From Saccharomycopsis crataegensis (lineage: Eukaryota; Ascomycota; Saccharomycetes; Ascoideales; Saccharomycopsidaceae), in assembly GCF_037102585.1 (NCBI RefSeq), contig NW_027043824.1:1-64000 (forward strand): a DNA stretch of 64,000 nt, read 5' to 3'. Below the pieces are notes generated by a model, which made no database searches, was not told the DNA's origin, and saw nothing but the letters and a program-made list of their open reading frames with translations. The position numbers and the translations under genes were made by a program. Below, piece by piece: positions 40,689 to 51,821 of the stretch (position 1 is its first letter; every line of letters starts with the position of its first letter).

Positions 40689-42026
40689 ATGAGTGAGCAA
40701 GACTCTCAAGTGAAAATCAAATTTACAACTAAGGAGCACGATGAATCCTTACAAGTCCCAGATACTGCGCTCTTCGCACCAGTAGGGTTGAAGAGATATG
40801 GTCTTTCAGAAATCATCAATTATCTTCTTGTGCAAAATCAGAAAAGAGAAGACTCTGCCAATCCTGTGCCTTTTGATATTCTCATTAATGGTGCGATATT
40901 GACCGGATCCCTTCAGGACTATTTAACTGACCATGGTATGAGTAATGAAGTCATTTTGGAATTGGAGTATAAGAGAGCCAGTTTACCACCAATGTGGAGC
41001 GCTAGTTTTGAAAATGAGGATTGGATTGGATCATTAGATATTTACAAACAGAAAGATAGTGCGGCCAGGATATTGAGTGGTGGGTATGATGGAATTGTCC
41101 GTGTGTGGAACCAAAGTGGGGAGATTGAAAAACAGTTTAGCGGCCACAGTGGGGCAATCAAAAGCGTCAAATGGATCAGTGATACCAGAGTAGTTAGTGG
41201 AGGTAATGATAGACAGGTGAGATTATGGAGAATGAAAAAGAAGTATGATGGAGAAATTGAAGAGGGGAGAACTGTGGCAATTCTCGAAGGACATAAAGCT
41301 CCGGTGAGTAGTATTGATGTTAACATCAAGGAAAACAGAATTCTCAGTGGTGGCTACGATAATGATATTTACGTGTGGTCTACTAATGAGAAGGATATGG
41401 TACCAATTACCTTTGAGCACGACCAGTTAGCAAATAATTTAACATCTACAGCTGCCAAAAAGAGACGGAAGTTGGCGATTAATGACGAGCTGATCAAGCG
41501 TCGTTCACCATTGATCACCCTTGAAGGGCACAAACAACCAGTAGAAGGGGTTGTGTTTTCTAAATTGGATAGCAGTGTTGGTTATTCGGTTTCCCAAGAT
41601 CACACTATAAAGACTTGGGATTTGGTTACTGGAAGAGCCGTGAGTAGTAGTACGACTGGGTTTTCTTTGTTATCGGTTGTCGAATTGCCGACTGTGAACT
41701 TGTTGGCATGTGGGTCATCGGCCAGGCATATAATGTTACATGATCCTAGAGTTGGGACTGGGAGTAACAAAAATATCGTTGCAAAACAGTTAGTGGGACA
41801 CAAGAATTTCGTGGTTAGTTTGGCTGCTGACACAACCAATGAGTACGGACTTGTCAGTGGGAGTCATGATGGCAGTGTGAAAGTTTGGGATGTTAGAAGT
41901 GATAGACCTGTTTATACATTGAGCAGAGAGAAGGGGCTCGAAGGGCAGATTTTTGCAGTTGACTGCGAAGAAAGAGTTGGTGTTGTGTACGGTGGTGAGG
42001 ATAAGAAGATTGAGATTAACAAGTGA
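40689..42026 (+). CDS. YTM1: Ribosome biogenesis factor Ytm1
   Basis: A 445-residue WD40 protein with the N-terminal NLE (ubiquitin-like) domain, residues about 8-85: VKIKFTTKEHDESLQVPDTA and YGLSEIINYLLVQN. It ends LPPMWSASFENEDWIGSLDI before a seven-blade propeller (HSGAIKSVKW, GHKAPVSSIDV, GHKQPVEGVVF, GHKNFVVSLA). Ytm1 joins Nop7 and Erb1 in the PeBoW complex for 60S maturation; its NLE domain is the grip for the Rea1 AAA ATPase, with a glutamate in the EDSANPVPF-adjacent part likely involved. Size agrees with S. cerevisiae Ytm1 (460 aa). Confidence 0.93.
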   Translation: MSEQDSQVKIKFTTKEHDESLQVPDTALFAPVGLKRYGLSEIINYLLVQNQKREDSANPVPFDILINGAILTGSLQDYLTDHGMSNEVILELEYKRASLPPMWSASFENEDWIGSLDIYKQKDSAARILSGGYDGIVRVWNQSGEIEKQFSGHSGAIKSVKWISDTRVVSGGNDRQVRLWRMKKKYDGEIEEGRTVAILEGHKAPVSSIDVNIKENRILSGGYDNDIYVWSTNEKDMVPITFEHDQLANNLTSTAAKKRRKLAINDELIKRRSPLITLEGHKQPVEGVVFSKLDSSVGYSVSQDHTIKTWDLVTGRAVSSSTTGFSLLSVVELPTVNLLACGSSARHIMLHDPRVGTGSNKNIVAKQLVGHKNFVVSLAADTTNEYGLVSGSHDGSVKVWDVRSDRPVYTLSREKGLEGQIFAVDCEERVGVVYGGEDKKIEINK

Positions 42027-42811
42027 TGTGTGTATGTATAGTATAGCATTTAATAATAATAATAATAATTTTATTAATAGAAAAGAAACATTAGAGAGGC
42101 TATAGGAACCCCAAGCACTGATTCTTGAGGGAGTAGTAGAAGAAGAATAGTTGTAGGGGGAGAGAAAGGTCTATTATTCCTCGCAAGAGCCAGGGTTGAT
42201 GTGTACCGTGGATCTGGCTGTAGTGAAAAAGCCCACCTTTTTCGGTTCTGGGCCTTTCAAAGACCATCACGTGACAAACAAAATAGGAGAGACACAGAGC
42301 CCAGCTCCGCCTTGGCTGCAAGTCTTAGCAGAAAATCCAACTTTAGCAGTATGAAAGATAGCGCTGGAGATATGCAGCAATGTCATGAAATCTCAATAAG
42401 TATATATATAGATATATAGATGTCTAGTTATTGACAGTATATAGATATACACTCTGTTTTCGGTGGAACTGTCACCTAGAAAATGGGGGAAGTGGCGCAG
42501 CTGTGCGGTGGAGAAACAGGGTGACTGTTGTCTTACCGTGACACCCCTACTACCATTTCGTGTTTTTTCTGCATATATACGCAGAATCACGCTCCCAGGC
42601 GCAGTGTTGACGAAAAAAGAAAAAATGAAAAAAGAAAAGTCCTTCGGCGTTCCTTCTTAAGACGAGCAGTTGGCTGTTTTTTCCTGAAACGTTTCTTATT
42701 TCAATTTAATTTTACTTTTAGAAATTTTGGTCAGCAGGAACTTTTACCTTCGCTAGTTATTGCCAGTCTCTCGCTTTTGAATTGCCAATCACTGATCTAT
42801 TCTCTGAAAAG
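42027..42811. promoter_or_regulatory. Promoter region of the GAS1/PHR gene
   Basis: 785 bp. An (AAT)n run at 42053-42068 marks the YTM1 3' end. A TCACGTGA palindrome at 42267-42274 is a strong Cbf1/Tye7-type site. Further on are GTGACACCCCT near 42538 and a tatatacgc stretch near 42576. No coding sequence is supported; short frames here are random. Confidence 0.6.
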
Positions 42812-44476
42812 ATGCTCACCAAGTACTTGACAACAGCCGCCGCTGCTATTCTTTCCACGGTGGCCGCTGCCTCCTCTTCCTCCTCCTCTTCTGCTTCGAA
42901 GTCATCATCATCATCCTCATCCTCATCCTCATCCTCTTCTTCCTCCTCCTTGCCAGCGATTGAAATTGTTGGTAACAAGTTCTTCTACTCTAACAATGGC
43001 TCCCAATTCTTCATCAAGGGTGTCGCTTATCAAGCCGACTCCGTCAACTCTAGTGACACTTCTAGTTTCGTGGATCCTTTGGCCGACTCTGACTCCTGTT
43101 CTCGTGACATCCCATACTTGGCTGCCCTTGGTACCAACACCATTCGTGTCTACGCTGTCAACACCAGTCTTGACCACTCTGACTGTATGAATGCCTTGGC
43201 TGATGCCGGCATCTATGTCATTGCCGATCTTGGTGAACCAGATCTCTCCATCGATAGAGATGACCCAGAATGGGACTTAGACTTGTACGAAAGATACACC
43301 AGTGTTGTTGACTTGTTCTCTGGCTACACTAATGTCTTGGGTTTCTTTGCTGGTAACGAAGTCACTAACAACAAGTCCAACACCGACGCCTCTGCTTACG
43401 TTAAAGCTGCTATCAGAGATACCAAGTCTTACATCAAGGCCCAAAACTACAGAACTATCCCAGTTGGTTACTCTTCTAACGATGACTCTGACACCAGAGT
43501 CCCAATGGCTGATTATTTCGCTTGTGGTGATTCCGATTCCGCTGCTGACTTTTACGGTATCAACATGTACGAATGGTGTGGTGACTCTACTTTCAAGACT
43601 TCTGGTTACCAAGCTAGAACTCAAGAATTTGAAAACTTGACCATTCCAATCTTCTTCTCCGAATACGGTTGTAACACTGAAGGTAACAGAACTTTCGAAG
43701 AAGTCCAATCTCTTTACGGTTCTGACATGGACGACATCTGGTCCGGTGGTATTGTTTACATGTATTTCGAAGAAGCTAACGATTACGGTCTTGTTTCTAT
43801 TGATGGTAACAATGTCGTTACTTACGATGACTACAACAACTTGAAGTCCCAACTCGCCAAGATCTCTCCATCTAGTGCTAGCACTGGTGACGTTAGTACC
43901 AGCTCTGGTACTTTTGCTTGTCCAGCCACTAACACTAACTGGATGGCGGCCACTTCTTTGCCACCAACCCCAAGTGAATCTACTTGTGAATGTCTTTATA
44001 ACGCCCTTTCTTGTGTTGTTGACGACAGTGTTGATTCTACTGATTATGCTGATTTGTTCAGTTATGTCTGTGCCAAGATTGACTGCAGTGAAATCAATGG
44101 TAACGGTACTTCTGGTGTTTACGGTAACTACTCTTACTGTTCTGCTAAGGACATGTTGTCTTGGGCTTTGAACGCTTACTACGTTAAAAACGGTGCTGCA
44201 AAGTCTGATTGTTCTTTCGGTGGTTCTGCTTCTATTAAATCTGCTACTTCTGGTTCTTGTAGTGCTGTTACAACCGGTAGCTCTTCCTCCTCTTCCGGTA
44301 CTTCCAAATCTTCTTCTTCCAGTAGCTCTAAGTCCTCTTCTTCTTCTTCTAGCTCTGGTAAATCTAGTGCTGGTCACAGAATTGCTGCTCCAATTGCTTT
44401 CACTGCTGCTGAAGTTGGTATGGGTGCCATGTTGTTGGCCTCTTTTGCTGGTGGTTTGACCTTTGTTTTGTTCTAA
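42812..44476 (+). CDS. GAS1: GPI-anchored beta-1,3-glucanosyltransferase (Gas1/Phr)
   Basis: A 554-residue GH72 enzyme that elongates cell-wall beta-1,3-glucan. The signal peptide (1-20) comes first. An unusual Ser run at 21-46 precedes [21 protein letters not shown], the GH72 domain. The catalytic pair is Glu183 ([10 protein letters not shown]) and Glu284 (FFSEYGCN), 101 residues apart as in Gas1. A CBM43/X8 module follows with its cysteines ([24 protein letters not shown]), then a second Ser-rich stalk and the hydrophobic GPI signal ending GGLTFVLF. In Candida the family is PHR1/PHR2, one acid- and one alkali-induced; which form this is cannot be told here. Codon use is strongly biased (high expression). 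Confidence 0.93.
   Translation: MLTKYLTTAAAAILSTVAAASSSSSSSASKSSSSSSSSSSSSSSSSLPAIEIVGNKFFYSNNGSQFFIKGVAYQADSVNSSDTSSFVDPLADSDSCSRDIPYLAALGTNTIRVYAVNTSLDHSDCMNALADAGIYVIADLGEPDLSIDRDDPEWDLDLYERYTSVVDLFSGYTNVLGFFAGNEVTNNKSNTDASAYVKAAIRDTKSYIKAQNYRTIPVGYSSNDDSDTRVPMADYFACGDSDSAADFYGINMYEWCGDSTFKTSGYQARTQEFENLTIPIFFSEYGCNTEGNRTFEEVQSLYGSDMDDIWSGGIVYMYFEEANDYGLVSIDGNNVVTYDDYNNLKSQLAKISPSSASTGDVSTSSGTFACPATNTNWMAATSLPPTPSESTCECLYNALSCVVDDSVDSTDYADLFSYVCAKIDCSEINGNGTSGVYGNYSYCSAKDMLSWALNAYYVKNGAAKSDCSFGGSASIKSATSGSCSAVTTGSSSSSSGTSKSSSSSSSKSSSSSSSSGKSSAGHRIAAPIAFTAAEVGMGAMLLASFAGGLTFVLF
42880..42953 (+). repeat. TCN serine microsatellite in the GAS1-like gene
   Basis: tcatcatcatcctcatcctc-type codons encode a run of about 25 serines right after the signal peptide, interrupted only by Ala and Lys. 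Length variation here would change the cell-surface protein without a frameshift. Confidence 0.8.
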
Positions 44477-45275
44477 TTGCATTAGAATAGCACAATATAA
44501 TCACATTGATATTATCATCCCTTCATTTTTTAATTTTTTTTTGTTTTTTATTTATTTAATTCGACCTCATACATTCTATGTTTAGGTTATAACTTACTTG
44601 TTTACTTGTTAATGTTTTGCTTGTTTTTTCGATCATCTCTTTGTTCCTTTTGCTCTGATACATATAGTATATATATATTTTTTTTTTCGTTTAATATATA
44701 GACAGTTATATTTGGCTTTCTATTTTGTAATTTGCAGAATATTATGATTGCTTTTCCATTACATTAGGTTATGTGTGCACTGAATAGGGTGCGGCACCTA
44801 CGGTATCTCAAATGCACCCATACACCACACCAAAGTGCACAAAACTGTAAAGCATCCAAACACCATCCACATCCCCTCCTCCCCTGACCCCAGGGCTGCA
44901 AACAAATAATTTTGTGATTTTCATTTCATTTTTTTTTTTTTTTTCCGTTTTGTGAAGAAAAAATACCAAAACTCACAGCGCAGCATCAGAAAAACAAAAC
45001 AAAACAAAAACAAAAAACATCAAAAACGTGTATCCTGTTTTATCTTTGGTTTTGCCCCCTTTGATCTTTATTGTACCCTGTTAAATCATCGCTGATATTG
45101 GTTACATTCACTCTTCAAGTCACTATTGCTATATTTACCGTGACAAATATTATCATTGACAGTGTCCGCCAACAGAACTTGCCAATCCCATTCCATTTCA
45201 TCACCCACCGCAAGTAGATCGTTGTACTAAAAACAACAACAACAACAACAACAACAAGAGAGCCAGTTGAGAAAA
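44477..45275. promoter_or_regulatory. GAS1 3' end and SMI1 promoter
   Basis: About 800 bp without a gene. GCACCCATACACC at about 44814-44826 resembles a Rap1/telomere-factor site. A C-rich stretch (ccacatcccctcctcccctgacc, about 44868-44890) and long T-runs follow. The SMI1 leader ends in a (CAA)n tract at about 45231-45256, ahead of the ATG at 45276. Confidence 0.5.
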
Positions 45276-46685
45276 ATGGGTTTTTTCGATAATATTAAAG
45301 AGGGCTTTGACGACTTTGTTTTCTCCCTCACTACAAATGATCGTTACGCCAGTTCTCGTACTCCTTACAACGCCAACAATCTCAACTCCAACTCCAACTC
45401 CTATCGTCGTGCCAACACTTTTAGCACTGACAATATTAATGACGGCCAAGCAAATCAAGGCGGATACCGTCCAGGAATGAGATCTCGTTCCACTAACGAT
45501 GGAATTGCCATGCGTGATTATGGCAGTGCTGTCCCTATGGCGGAACTTTGGGAGCGTTTGGAAACAAAACTTCTTGACGAATTTCCTGACCTTGTTGACT
45601 TCCTTAACGAGCCAGCCACTGCTGCTGATTTGAACGAGTTGGAAAACGATATTAATGTCTCTTTGCCTATCGACGTCCGTGAAAGTTGGCAAATTCATGA
45701 TGGTCAAGAACGTGGCGGGAAACCAAGTGGGGTGATTATGGGTATAACGATATTAGATGTCGAATCAATTGCTGAAGAATATACTGTGTGGCAAACTGCG
45801 GCTCGTAGAATTCAACAAGAGCGCAAGATCTATTTGGATAAATTGAATGCCTACAAACAACATATGGCCCAATTAAATTCTGCTTCTGGATCCAGTGCCG
45901 ATGGTTCAAAACCAAAATTATCACACAAGAAGATACAACCTCCAGTCCCACGTATTGATTTTATGGCCCATCAAAGATCATTCCCAGAAGGTACAATTCA
46001 GCCGGTTTATGTGCACTCGGGATGGGTACCACTTGTCAAAGATTTTTCCGGAAACAATATAGCCATCGACTTGGCTCCTGGTCCAAAGGGTAAATGGGGT
46101 CAAGTTATTTGTTTTGGTAATGATTTCGATACCAAGTTTGTCATTGCGAACTCATGGTCGGAATTTATGGAAAATGTCGTTAAGGATTTTGAGGCTGGTA
46201 ACTTTTATGTCGATAATGATTATGATGAGTTGTCGTATTCTGAAAACGGTATCGTCTTGAATTATTTGGATGTTCTTAAAAAGAGACACTTACCTCCAGT
46301 TAATAGACACAGAACGTTACCTCCTCACATGGCTCAGCAGGCAGCCCGTCATAATCGTGCCGCTACCAATAGACCTGACCGTGTATTCTCTTCATCATCA
46401 TCCCAATTCCCTGCCACTAAAATTGGCGGAGCCGACGATGCAGAAACAAATGACGCTTCTTCATCATCTGCAAAGGTTGAAATGCCAAAGGAGACCCTTA
46501 TAGTACCTGAAAAGACAGAGCCTATTAAGACCGAGACAGAAAGAGTCGCAGATAATGCCGAATTAAAATTCTCTGATAATGAATCAGTTATCACTAATGA
46601 AGAAGACGATGAAGATAAAGACGACGATTACACTGAAACTAAACCATTGAAAGAACCAAAAATTGTCGATGTGGATTTCATATAA
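45276..46685 (+). CDS. SMI1: Cell-wall integrity regulator Smi1/Knr4
   Basis: A 469-residue protein of the Knr4/Smi1 (SUKH-superfamily) type. It begins GFFDNIKEGFDDFVFSLTTN, close to the S. cerevisiae start. After a Asn/Ser linker, the globular domain runs from about 90 to 300: WERLETKLLDEFPDLVDFLN, LPIDVRESWQIHDGQE, WVPLVKDFSGNNIAIDLAPG and GQVICFGNDFDTKFVIANSW. The tail (about 310-469) is acidic and disordered. Knr4 links the Slt2 cell-integrity MAP kinase pathway to wall synthesis and morphogenesis. It sits next to a glucanosyltransferase gene on the same strand; co-regulation is possible, not shown. Confidence 0.93.
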   Translation: MGFFDNIKEGFDDFVFSLTTNDRYASSRTPYNANNLNSNSNSYRRANTFSTDNINDGQANQGGYRPGMRSRSTNDGIAMRDYGSAVPMAELWERLETKLLDEFPDLVDFLNEPATAADLNELENDINVSLPIDVRESWQIHDGQERGGKPSGVIMGITILDVESIAEEYTVWQTAARRIQQERKIYLDKLNAYKQHMAQLNSASGSSADGSKPKLSHKKIQPPVPRIDFMAHQRSFPEGTIQPVYVHSGWVPLVKDFSGNNIAIDLAPGPKGKWGQVICFGNDFDTKFVIANSWSEFMENVVKDFEAGNFYVDNDYDELSYSENGIVLNYLDVLKKRHLPPVNRHRTLPPHMAQQAARHNRAATNRPDRVFSSSSSQFPATKIGGADDAETNDASSSSAKVEMPKETLIVPEKTEPIKTETERVADNAELKFSDNESVITNEEDDEDKDDDYTETKPLKEPKIVDVDFI

Positions 46686-47622
46686 TCATATTGTTGACCA
46701 ATTCTTGATTATGATATCCAATGCAATTCTTTTTTTTTTTTTTGTATAAACATGTATTGTTTTTTTTATTGAACCTATCAATAGATTGGAAAAGAATGAA
46801 AGAAAAAGAAAAAGACTATTATATATTTGCCTTTTTTTTCATTTATTTTTAGTTTTAAACCATCCTCGTACTTGATTTGTTCCATCACACTCTATATATT
46901 TTATTAACTTCTCACTCAACAGTATGTTCTAAAACTTTTCTTGTTATGGTTTCATATGAATATGTAGAATGAGGGACCCTTAATTATTTCTATCATATGT
47001 GGTCTCTGTTTCCATATTTTTGCATTGTATCTAAGCGTGCTCTGAGTGTAAAAAAATTCAAAAGTTCATATTAGACTACAAGGTCGGCAATAAAGGAGGC
47101 AAATAACAAATCACTTGTAGACTGATTAGTTATTATTAGTAAATAAATAAATAAATAATTGAAAAAAGAAGAAAAAAAAAAGGCGAAAACAAAAAGAAAA
47201 AATTGCAGTTAATGAATGATAATGAGAACAGTCAACGAAACAGAAACAAAACTAGATGCACAAGGTACATTATATTTCTAATCAAACAGAAAACAAAAAA
47301 AAAAAATCAACTGGGAAAATCTGGACAAGGAAAAAACAAAATAAAACAAAGAACTCAAACCATAAACCAGAAATGCAACAGAAAGATTCCAATATAACCA
47401 CACAAACAGAAAGGATGTTCATAAAAATAATTCTTCTTTTCTAACCAAAAAAATTAAGGGAACCGTCAAGTAATCCCAATAAAGTGGCACCATTCCCATA
47501 ACCGGCAAAACAAATGGAAATAAAATAAAAAAAGAATGAACAATATTAAAAAAAAAAAAAAACAAGTTAAGAAATAAAGGAAAAACAAAACAAAACATAA
47601 TTAAATTCGTAAAATATTAAAC
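46686..47622. other. Convergent 3' region, SMI1 / MRN1
   Basis: 937 bp between two converging stops. A- and T-rich, with T-runs at 46731-46743 and 46757, tatatata near 46820 and an aataaataaataaataa run near 47140. No gene is supported; the short Lys/Asn-rich frames are chance. Confidence 0.5.
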
Positions 47623-50600
47623 TCATTTCTTGCTATTGTCATTATTGTTATTGCTAATATTGCTACTGTGACTGTTTCTCTTCTTCTTCTTTTTCATATC
47701 ATCGTCTTTCAGTGGATTAAACATTAAGCTATCAAATTGTGCTTTGGCCAAATATTGCATCATTACTTGCGACCCTGATGAGCCAAAACCACCCATCATT
47801 GAAGCACCAGGATTGCCAGTTAGCGAGGCACGATGAGAAGTATGAGCAGCGCCGTTAGGCTTGTTATTGTTTGACTTTCTTGGTTGAGCTTTAGAAACCA
47901 ACAAATTAGCATACGCTCCAGGCGAAGAGTAAGCTGATCCTTCCACTATCGGACTTCCACTATAAAGCTGAGCATTCTGTTGAACCGGTGTATACTGCTG
48001 TTTTTTCTTTTGACTATAATACCCAAAACTGTTATTCACTTGAGGGTTCATTGCTGGAGATCCCGAACGGCCAGGAGACGCAGAATATGAATTGGTTCCC
48101 GTAGATAATCTTTTTGCAGCATCGTTATTTACCGGAGTAGAAGCTCTTTGAGGCATTGGATCGGCATCATTATCATTTGATACCCCATTTTCCTTATCGT
48201 GCTCAACTTCTTTCACTTTCTCGTCAATAAGACTAGAAGTAATGCCAATAGAGGCCAATGCAAGGGCCTGTTGGTCAGTGATCTGTCCTCCCTCATTTGA
48301 ATTGTGTTCTATTTTACTATCATGGCCATGAACAGTTGTATCAAGCGTAGTAGTGCTTGAGTAATTATCAACAATATTGTTGTTGTTATTATTTTTTCTG
48401 TTATTTTTCTTCTTCTTTGGCTTGTTATTGACAAATTTGGGTGGGTTCCCACATCTATCCTTGGCGAAGTTGATCTTGTAGTGAACGTATCTATTACCAA
48501 ACGATTCATGCACCAGTTGGCTATCAGGACCTTGAAATTCATCAACTGCCTTCATTGCGTAAGTAATATTTATAAAGTTAACAAATGCGCAATAACCGTC
48601 CTTGAAAAAATTGATTTGTTCAATTTCCCCCCACTTAGAAAAATCTTTTCTAATAGTAGGTTCGTCAGGAACAACCTTTGGGCCTTCTGACATCCCGGTA
48701 TTATCCTCGTCATCTTTAACACCAATGTAAACATTTCGGCTAGCACCAACGGTAACCGCCAAGGCAATCAGATTCGGTAAATCACCAGGATTTTTACCCC
48801 AACCAACCTTGATTTTTTTGTTGTGGATAGTCAATCCGTTCATATTACTGCTGGCAAAAAATTGAGTCGCTGAAGCAGCGGTGATGAAAGTGATGAAACA
48901 AATATGTTTTTCCGAAATCAATTTTATAGATTGTAAAATACCGCCTCTAACAACATTGCAAACTTCCTCAACAGTGGTTTTTGATGCCAAATTACCCAAA
49001 TACACAGTTCTATTCTCACTAATATTTAAACTATTGATGTTATGTATCATAGGTGGCAAAACATCAGATGCACCATTATTGCCTGCCACATTCAATGCTT
49101 GGAAATTACCAACTAAATCGCCCATTTGACCATTGTTTCCTGCGACAACTAACTGTGGTTGGAGTAAAGTTTGATTGACAATTTCATCACCGTACTGTGA
49201 TATTTGCTGTGAGTTGACGAAGTCTTGAGAATGCTTATTATCCGATTCATTTTCCAAATGCTCATTAAAATCCGAAGTTTGTCCAAAAGTCTGTTCGAAC
49301 TCATCGTCATCAATTTGGCAACATCTATCTTCCCCATATTTAAAATGTCCTAAGCTCTTTGATGCAACTTGATCTTTCTCAATTTTCACAAGATTCAACT
49401 TGGTCAATTCTTTGAATAATTTCACACAACTAACGAGGTTTAAGAAATGAATGATCATCGTATTACGGTCTTCATTGGTGTTAATCAAATCCACTTCACC
49501 AAAATTCAACTTGAGTTTCTTTTCCAAGTTTTCGTGGTCGTCATTTAGCAAATCAAAAGTGGTGAACTTAACAATCTTGATACATCTAGTGGCATGGTTG
49601 ACTTCAATCTCATATTCCAAGTTCACAAAATCATCATCCTTAGTTGGCTCAGGGTTTTCGATGACGTGTTTAAGAGCAGTTGCATTAGAGTAATCATCCT
49701 TAATATCGTATTCAACAATTTTATAGGCAGCAGTAGGGGAATTAAATTCCTGGTAAAATTCATTAATGTATAAATGTAAATGATTGATAAAGTTATTATG
49801 TGTTCTTTCATAAATGAACTTCAACTTGATTTGGAGCTCGTTAGGACCTGCATCACTATCATCCTCCATAATGTAGCAGAACTGTAATGGGCCAAATTTT
49901 AAATAATTCAAAAATTCATAAATCTTAACATTAGAATTGATGTGACGTAAAATGATAACCTTATTAGATAATCTCTGCACTCTTAAGGAAATTGTAACAG
50001 GAACGTTTTTGAGGTGTGGATTTTTCAAATGTGGACGCTTTGCCTTTGCTGACGAAGACCTCTTTTGTTTTCTATCAATAATATTATCCTCTTCTGAGAA
50101 TAAATTGGATCTATTTTCTTGTAATTCATCATCATCAACACCTTCCGTTATAATGACATCATCTTCAGAGCTATCATCGTAATCACTATCACCATCTTCA
50201 TCTTCATTTTTCTTTTCATCAATATCTTTATTCATTGTTGTTGCAGCATTCAAACTACTATGACCATTGATCCCTTTTTTATGAGTATGGTTTCCTTTTG
50301 AACCCTTTTTTCTGCTCTTTGGTGGAGCCCCGATTTTTGGAGGAGCAGGACCAGTAACCGCCATGTACTGGCTGCTTTGAAAACCGTGACCAGGACTTAA
50401 AGTGGCAGTTAATGGTGATCCAAACGACGAACCAATAAATGGGGAAAGCAAGTTCGCAGGCAACATAGAAGCACCATAATTCAAGTCAAATGGTGTTTGA
50501 GGAACACTATCATTACCCTGGTGATATCCATATACAACTTTTTGACTCACTGGTGCCTGTAAGTTATTGAAAATAGAGCCATTACCTCTTGGTAGATTTA

Positions 50601-50952
50601 AACCGTTGGCGCCAGTCGAGTTAGCGCCATTGCCACTGCCATTCATTCTTTTACCTTGTCTTAAACCGCCATTCATATTAAATCCATTCATTGTAGGCGA
50701 CCTAAGATGGTTTAATCCTTGTTGGCCTTGGCTCATCATTTGAAATTGTAATTGTTGCAATTGAAAGTTTGTGAGCTGCTGTTGATATTGCAGCTGTCTC
50801 TGTTGCTGGGAATTTCCCTGGCCCATAGCTTGACTGGGATTGTTAAGGCCGCCATTGCTGGAAATTTGAGTTCCCTGATTATCAGAATTGTTATTCAAGG
50901 GTTGCGAAGAGTTTTGCAATCCTAACATATTATACTCTGAGTTGGAATACAT
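47623..50952 (-). CDS. MRN1: RNA-binding translational regulator Mrn1
   Basis: A 1,109-residue protein. The head is Gln/Asn-rich with a GKNSTH-like basic region, an acidic stretch (about 240-290) and a globular region with possible degenerate RRMs (about 310-560). The paired RRMs are clear: NRTVYLGNLASKTTVEEVCN, VVRGGILQSIKLISEKHICF (about 645-720) and ASRNVYIGVKDDE through WGEIEQINFFKDGYCAFVNF (about 734-830), ending NFAKDRCGNPP, which closely parallels S. cerevisiae Mrn1. The tail has poly-Asn and Ser-rich runs. Mrn1 binds cell-wall and mitochondrial mRNAs and represses them; it is longer than the S. cerevisiae protein (612 aa). Confidence 0.88.
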   Translation of the reverse strand: MYSNSEYNMLGLQNSSQPLNNNSDNQGTQISSNGGLNNPSQAMGQGNSQQQRQLQYQQQLTNFQLQQLQFQMMSQGQQGLNHLRSPTMNGFNMNGGLRQGKRMNGSGNGANSTGANGLNLPRGNGSIFNNLQAPVSQKVVYGYHQGNDSVPQTPFDLNYGASMLPANLLSPFIGSSFGSPLTATLSPGHGFQSSQYMAVTGPAPPKIGAPPKSRKKGSKGNHTHKKGINGHSSLNAATTMNKDIDEKKNEDEDGDSDYDDSSEDDVIITEGVDDDELQENRSNLFSEEDNIIDRKQKRSSSAKAKRPHLKNPHLKNVPVTISLRVQRLSNKVIILRHINSNVKIYEFLNYLKFGPLQFCYIMEDDSDAGPNELQIKLKFIYERTHNNFINHLHLYINEFYQEFNSPTAAYKIVEYDIKDDYSNATALKHVIENPEPTKDDDFVNLEYEIEVNHATRCIKIVKFTTFDLLNDDHENLEKKLKLNFGEVDLINTNEDRNTMIIHFLNLVSCVKLFKELTKLNLVKIEKDQVASKSLGHFKYGEDRCCQIDDDEFEQTFGQTSDFNEHLENESDNKHSQDFVNSQQISQYGDEIVNQTLLQPQLVVAGNNGQMGDLVGNFQALNVAGNNGASDVLPPMIHNINSLNISENRTVYLGNLASKTTVEEVCNVVRGGILQSIKLISEKHICFITFITAASATQFFASSNMNGLTIHNKKIKVGWGKNPGDLPNLIALAVTVGASRNVYIGVKDDEDNTGMSEGPKVVPDEPTIRKDFSKWGEIEQINFFKDGYCAFVNFINITYAMKAVDEFQGPDSQLVHESFGNRYVHYKINFAKDRCGNPPKFVNNKPKKKKNNRKNNNNNNIVDNYSSTTTLDTTVHGHDSKIEHNSNEGGQITDQQALALASIGITSSLIDEKVKEVEHDKENGVSNDNDADPMPQRASTPVNNDAAKRLSTGTNSYSASPGRSGSPAMNPQVNNSFGYYSQKKKQQYTPVQQNAQLYSGSPIVEGSAYSSPGAYANLLVSKAQPRKSNNNKPNGAAHTSHRASLTGNPGASMMGGFGSSGSQVMMQYLAKAQFDSLMFNPLKDDDMKKKKKRNSHSSNISNNNNDNSKK

Positions 50953-51821
50953 CGCACATGAAACTTGAAGGCAAAATCACCAACACAATAGACTATGTAT
51001 CAACAAACTGATAAGTCAACTTTAAAAGTACTAATAACAAAATTGGTTGTACCTTTAAATTATATATATATAAAAAAGGTGCACTAATGGTGATATGGCT
51101 GGGAAAACAAAAGTATCAATAGCACAATTGGTACCTGGAAGAGCCTATTTGGTGTTGACAATTGAAAGTTGCACTGAACCGAAAGCACAGATTCAGAAGA
51201 CGTTGATCTTGGAATTTGATCGAAATGAGTTACCCTTCGTATGTTTAGATACAATCTGGTAGCTTGCCAATTTCAATGTGGATCAGATCTTTAGATCGAC
51301 TGGATTCAAACAGATCTAAAAATGGAAAAATCAAAAAGCAAAACAAGGAATATTCACCAGTTGCACACGTGGACTCTCAGCAAACCGCAGAAAAAGGTTT
51401 CAAATAAGGAGAGATAAAGTGAGAAATTTGGAATATCTTTTAGCTTGATTGAGTCTCTATGTAACTACCTAAGATTGCCTTTATTTCCTGACTGGCGAGC
51501 TGAAGGTTTGTGGTGACATGATGATTCCTCTCGAATCGATTTTCAAACTGACAGACCTTCAAAAATAGACCACACGTGACAATCACGCAGAGATACAGTG
51601 TGCTCCAAAGAGTTGATAACATTGAATAGGGTAACACGATACTTTCTTGCACTGATAATACTCTCTCCTAGTTATTAATAACATCAAGGATGCTTCAGCT
51701 ATCAGTTAAGCCTCTAGAACAGAAATAATCAAGATGAGGTGATATTGTGTTATGTAATGTTTGTGTCAAATTGTACTATAATTACTATTTATATACTGAG
51801 CCTGATAACGTGTAACAAAAA
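50953..51821. promoter_or_regulatory. MRN1 promoter and MBOAT-gene 3' flank
   Basis: 869 bp with no gene. A tatatatatataaaaaagg element near 51060-51077 is a plausible TATA box for MRN1, about 110 bp upstream of its start. CACGTG cores occur near 51366 and 51573. Confidence 0.5.

Noticed and set aside
43277-44482. 401-codon antisense frame across the GAS1/PHR gene
   Set aside because: Shadow of a highly codon-biased gene; the product is Arg/Thr/Val-rich with no domain, while the sense strand encodes a full GH72 enzyme.
47203-47444. Lys/Asn-rich frames between SMI1 and MRN1
   Set aside because: A-rich 3' flank; composition explains the absence of stops.
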